From NCBI RefSeq assembly GCF_029194005.1, contig NZ_JARFVA010000007.1, positions 1 through 64,000 on the forward strand: a stretch of DNA of 64,000 nt, given 5' to 3'. The notes beneath the pieces are model-generated. The model was not told the DNA's origin. It made no database searches and saw only the letters and a program-made list of their open reading frames with translations. The stretch comes from Flagellimonas okinawensis. Lineage in GTDB: Bacteria; Bacteroidota; Bacteroidia; Flavobacteriales; Flavobacteriaceae. The translations under genes were made by a program, and so were the position numbers. Position 1 is the stretch's first letter, and every line of letters starts with the position of its first letter. This document shows, one piece after another, positions 62,072-64,000 of the stretch.

Positions 62072-62952
62072 ACCTTTTGGGACGGTCAGATAGCCATGGA
62101 AAGCAACCGGTAGCGGGGCTGGTTATCCTTTTTATCAAGGAGAGCAAGCAAGTAAGTACGGTACATACCCAATTTGGCAGGCTGCACGCCCTGCTGTTTC
62201 TTGTCAAAAAAGGGCGGATCCAAATAGTAATTGAGCAAGTCGCCCGGATGCTTTATCCTGGCCGACTCCTTTTACTGCCCCAAGGGAGAAATTGGTTCCT
62301 CCAGCAATCCCTTTCCCCTATTGAAATGGGCATTGTTGGCCTTGATTCAAAACAGATTCATGTAGATACCTCCAGGGCATTGCCCATGAGCTTATTTAAG
62401 TATTGGGAGCGACAGCCCCGTACCTTGGACCTTAAAACCAAAGAACTGCATTGGTTGTTGAAACTCTTCGTAATCCTCAAGGCCAAGATCCATCCTACTA
62501 CTCCCTCCCCTGTCCATGGAATTGTCCTTCGCTATGGACTCCATATGCTATTGTGGGAACTGGACCGTTTGATTCAAAAAGAAAAACCTGTGACATCTAT
62601 CATGCACACCGCCGGACATTTTTTGGTATTGCAATTTATGGAATTGCTCGCCCGCCATTACAGCTCTCAGCACCAAGTAGGTTTTTATGCCAAGCGTCTT
62701 CGGGTTACACCGGACCACCTCTCCAGGGTCATCAAAAAGAATACGGGCCGAACGGCCAAGGACCATATCCAGCAGCTCTTGACGCAAGAGGCCAAAGTAC
62801 TGTTAAACGGCCCGAGATCCATCAAGGAAATTGCCTATCTGCTCGGGTTCAACACCGCCTATGCGTTCAGTAAGTTCTTTAAGCGCAATGCATCCGTATC
62901 CCCAACATCCTACCGTAAACAGCACCGGAAGAGCCCAAATGACCCAAGATAA
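62008..62952 (+). CDS. AraC-family transcription regulator
   Basis: About 314 aa from the GTG at 62008; the true start may be later. The N-terminal 190 residues are a ligand domain of cupin-like pattern (RLHALLFLVKKGRIQIV, GRLLLLPQG), and the C-terminal 100 residues are the double helix-turn-helix (YAKRLRVTPDHLSRVIKKNTGRTAKDHIQQ, IKEIAYLLGFNTAYAFSKFFKRNASVSPTSYR). It probably regulates the two small genes upstream or the efflux genes to the right. Confidence 0.8.
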   Translation: MQPIPNAQHIVFKAHGYRRTLNLLGRSDSHGKQPVAGLVILFIKESKQVSTVHTQFGRLHALLFLVKKGRIQIVIEQVARMLYPGRLLLLPQGRNWFLQQSLSPIEMGIVGLDSKQIHVDTSRALPMSLFKYWERQPRTLDLKTKELHWLLKLFVILKAKIHPTTPSPVHGIVLRYGLHMLLWELDRLIQKEKPVTSIMHTAGHFLVLQFMELLARHYSSQHQVGFYAKRLRVTPDHLSRVIKKNTGRTAKDHIQQLLTQEAKVLLNGPRSIKEIAYLLGFNTAYAFSKFFKRNASVSPTSYRKQHRKSPNDPR

Positions 62953-63077
62953 TATCAAAACAAGGTGGGGTCGGTGAATTCCAGTGAAGCCTCGTTTTGG
63001 TCGCAATGACCAATATAGGTCATTTGATTGCTAATTATTGTCATTGACCATTACGATGTATAATCCAAGCATCTTCA

Positions 63078-63510
63078 CCGGTCGCAGAGCACCGACCTGA
63101 GCGCGGGGAATACCGTGATAGCGGCATGGAAAATGGCCGTGGGCAACAGGCCCCCGTCCGAAAGGTCGGTCTTCCATTCGGACAGGGGAATCCAGTACGC
63201 TTGCCAAGAGTTCGTCGACCTGTTGGAAAGCTACAGATGTGTCGAACGGAGCATGAGCTGTAAGGGCAACTGTTGGGACAATGCCGTTGCCAAGAGCTTT
63301 TTCAAGTCCATCAAGGTGGAACTGATCCATAGAAAACGGCATGCCGGCAAGAAAGAGGCCGCACTCTCGGTATTCGAATGGATAGAGACATGGTACAATA
63401 AAAGCAGAACACACTCCGCATTGGGGAACATGACGATCGACGAATTTGAAAATTTAAGTAAAATCAAAAATGCGGCTTAACTTTTTGTCCGTTTTTTTGT
63501 TGCAAGTCCA
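63078..63510 (+). mobile_element. second IS3-type insertion sequence remnant
   Basis: The transposase C-terminus in one frame from about 63085: STDLSAGNTVIAAWKMAVGN, VFHSDRGIQYACQEF, KGNCWDNAVAKSFFKSIKVEL and WYNKSRTHSALGN, ending at 63480. The right end TTGTTGCAAGTCCA closes at 63510 and is the same as in the remnant at 58850. The 5' part is missing, cut at nearly the same transposase position as in the other remnant. Confidence 0.85.
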
Positions 63511-63657
63511 AAGCTCTGCTTTGGGCTTTCTTAAGACAATTATTAAATAAAGTGTGGTTAGGAGGAGGTCACTACTCTGACAAGCGGGCACCAAGGACTA
63601 CCATGGCATAGCATTTTAGATGTCGATAAAGCTCAGCCGCCGGACACGGCCAGCATA

Positions 63658-64000
63658 TCAGAGTGTGTGGTCCGGGTTAAAGCCATCTACCAATTTTTTA
63701 TGCTCGTAATCGGCCACCATAAGCTCCTCATAATCAGTTTTTGTTCCCTTGGTAAACTTATGCACTAATTTTTCCATTAAATTATATATTACCGGTACTA
63801 TTATCAAGGTCAGGAAAAGCGAACTTATCAATCCCCCTATGATAACCCATGCAAGACCGTTTTTCCATCCCGATCCCGGGCCTGAGGCCAAAGCAATGGG
63901 AAGCATCCCGAAAACCATGGCAATGGTGGTCATCAGAATCGGGCGCAGACGTGCGTGGTTGGCCTGTATCAAAGCGTTCCTGACCGTTTCCCCCGACCGG
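63658..64000 (-). CDS. RND efflux permease, C-terminal part
   Basis: About 114 codons are visible; the gene starts beyond the right edge. SGETVRNALIQANHARLRPILMTTIAMVFGMLPIALASGPGSGW is the cytoplasmic loop and membrane segment typical of AcrB-like drug efflux or heavy-metal permeases, followed by ISSLFLTLIIVPVIYNLMEK and a cytoplasmic tail. The pump spans the inner membrane and works with a periplasmic adaptor and outer membrane channel, which must lie outside this window. Confidence 0.9.
   Translation of the reverse strand, partial: RSGETVRNALIQANHARLRPILMTTIAMVFGMLPIALASGPGSGWKNGLAWVIIGGLISSLFLTLIIVPVIYNLMEKLVHKFTKGTKTDYEELMVADYEHKKLVDGFNPDHTL

Overview
The window reads as a chromosome segment of a Bacteroidota bacterium, most likely Flavobacteriaceae. 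The clearest signs are promoters of the Bacteroidota type (TTG, about 19 bp, TAnnTTTG) before the rRNA, thrS, tRNA-Lys and transketolase genes, a transketolase split into two genes, a tyrosine recombinase with the Bacteroidota arm-binding layout, and a TraG/I/J/K/M/N conjugation block of the CTnDOT kind. Genus cannot be fixed from sequence reading alone.

Region 1 (1-19.7 kb) is ordinary core genome: the start of an rRNA operon on the minus strand (16S, tRNA-Ile; 23S lies off the left edge), the thrS-infC-rpmI-rplT translation operon, a YjbQ protein, a HAD phosphatase, a dienelactone hydrolase, dnaB, accA, an LptF/LptG permease, tgt, split transketolase, a small beta-barrel protein, an FKBP-like lipoprotein, an S4 protein, a phosphoribosyltransferase, aroK and tRNA-Lys.

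Region 2 (about 19.7-41.7 kb) is an integrative conjugative element or its remnant, starting at tRNA-Lys with a tyrosine integrase. Its genes run mostly on the minus strand: coupling protein, DUF5712-like relaxase, BfmA-like mobilisation protein, a hairpin-rich gap that may be oriT, RadC-like and SSB proteins, an orphan RNA polymerase alpha-CTD, a GIY-YIG-like protein, then TraN, M, K, J, I and a TraG that has lost its N-terminal half. Cargo includes DinB, an AbiEi/AbiEii type IV toxin-antitoxin pair with a symmetric four-half-site operator, a DUF932-like protein and an AAA ATPase. Other expected tra genes are absent, so self-transfer is doubtful.

Region 3 (about 41.7-59.2 kb) looks like a separate island. 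Its left end has a tRNA 3' half, a terminator and a tandem GCACGCAA repeat; its right end has a broken integrase preceded by the same GCACGCAA motif. The core is a twelve-gene, tightly packed, one-direction cassette (58.1 down to 43.5 kb): PcfJ-like protein, signal-peptide M48 peptidase, double-FHA ABC transporter, LEA/WHy lipoprotein, ECF sigma factor, membrane anti-sigma, WG-repeat protein, a small membrane protein, Sel1 protein, Ser/Thr kinase with about 15 Sel1 repeats, PP2C phosphatase and a secreted protein of unknown family. I infer a Thr-phosphorylation circuit (kinase, phosphatase, FHA reader) that controls an exporter and is linked to its own sigma/anti-sigma pair. This is the best candidate in the window for an undescribed system.

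Region 4 (59.2-64 kb) has a TPR-AraC membrane regulator, a divergent set of two tiny envelope proteins and an AraC regulator, two 5'-truncated IS3-type transposase remnants sharing the same right end (one sits at the island's right edge, 58.4-58.9 kb), and the C-terminus of an RND efflux permease.
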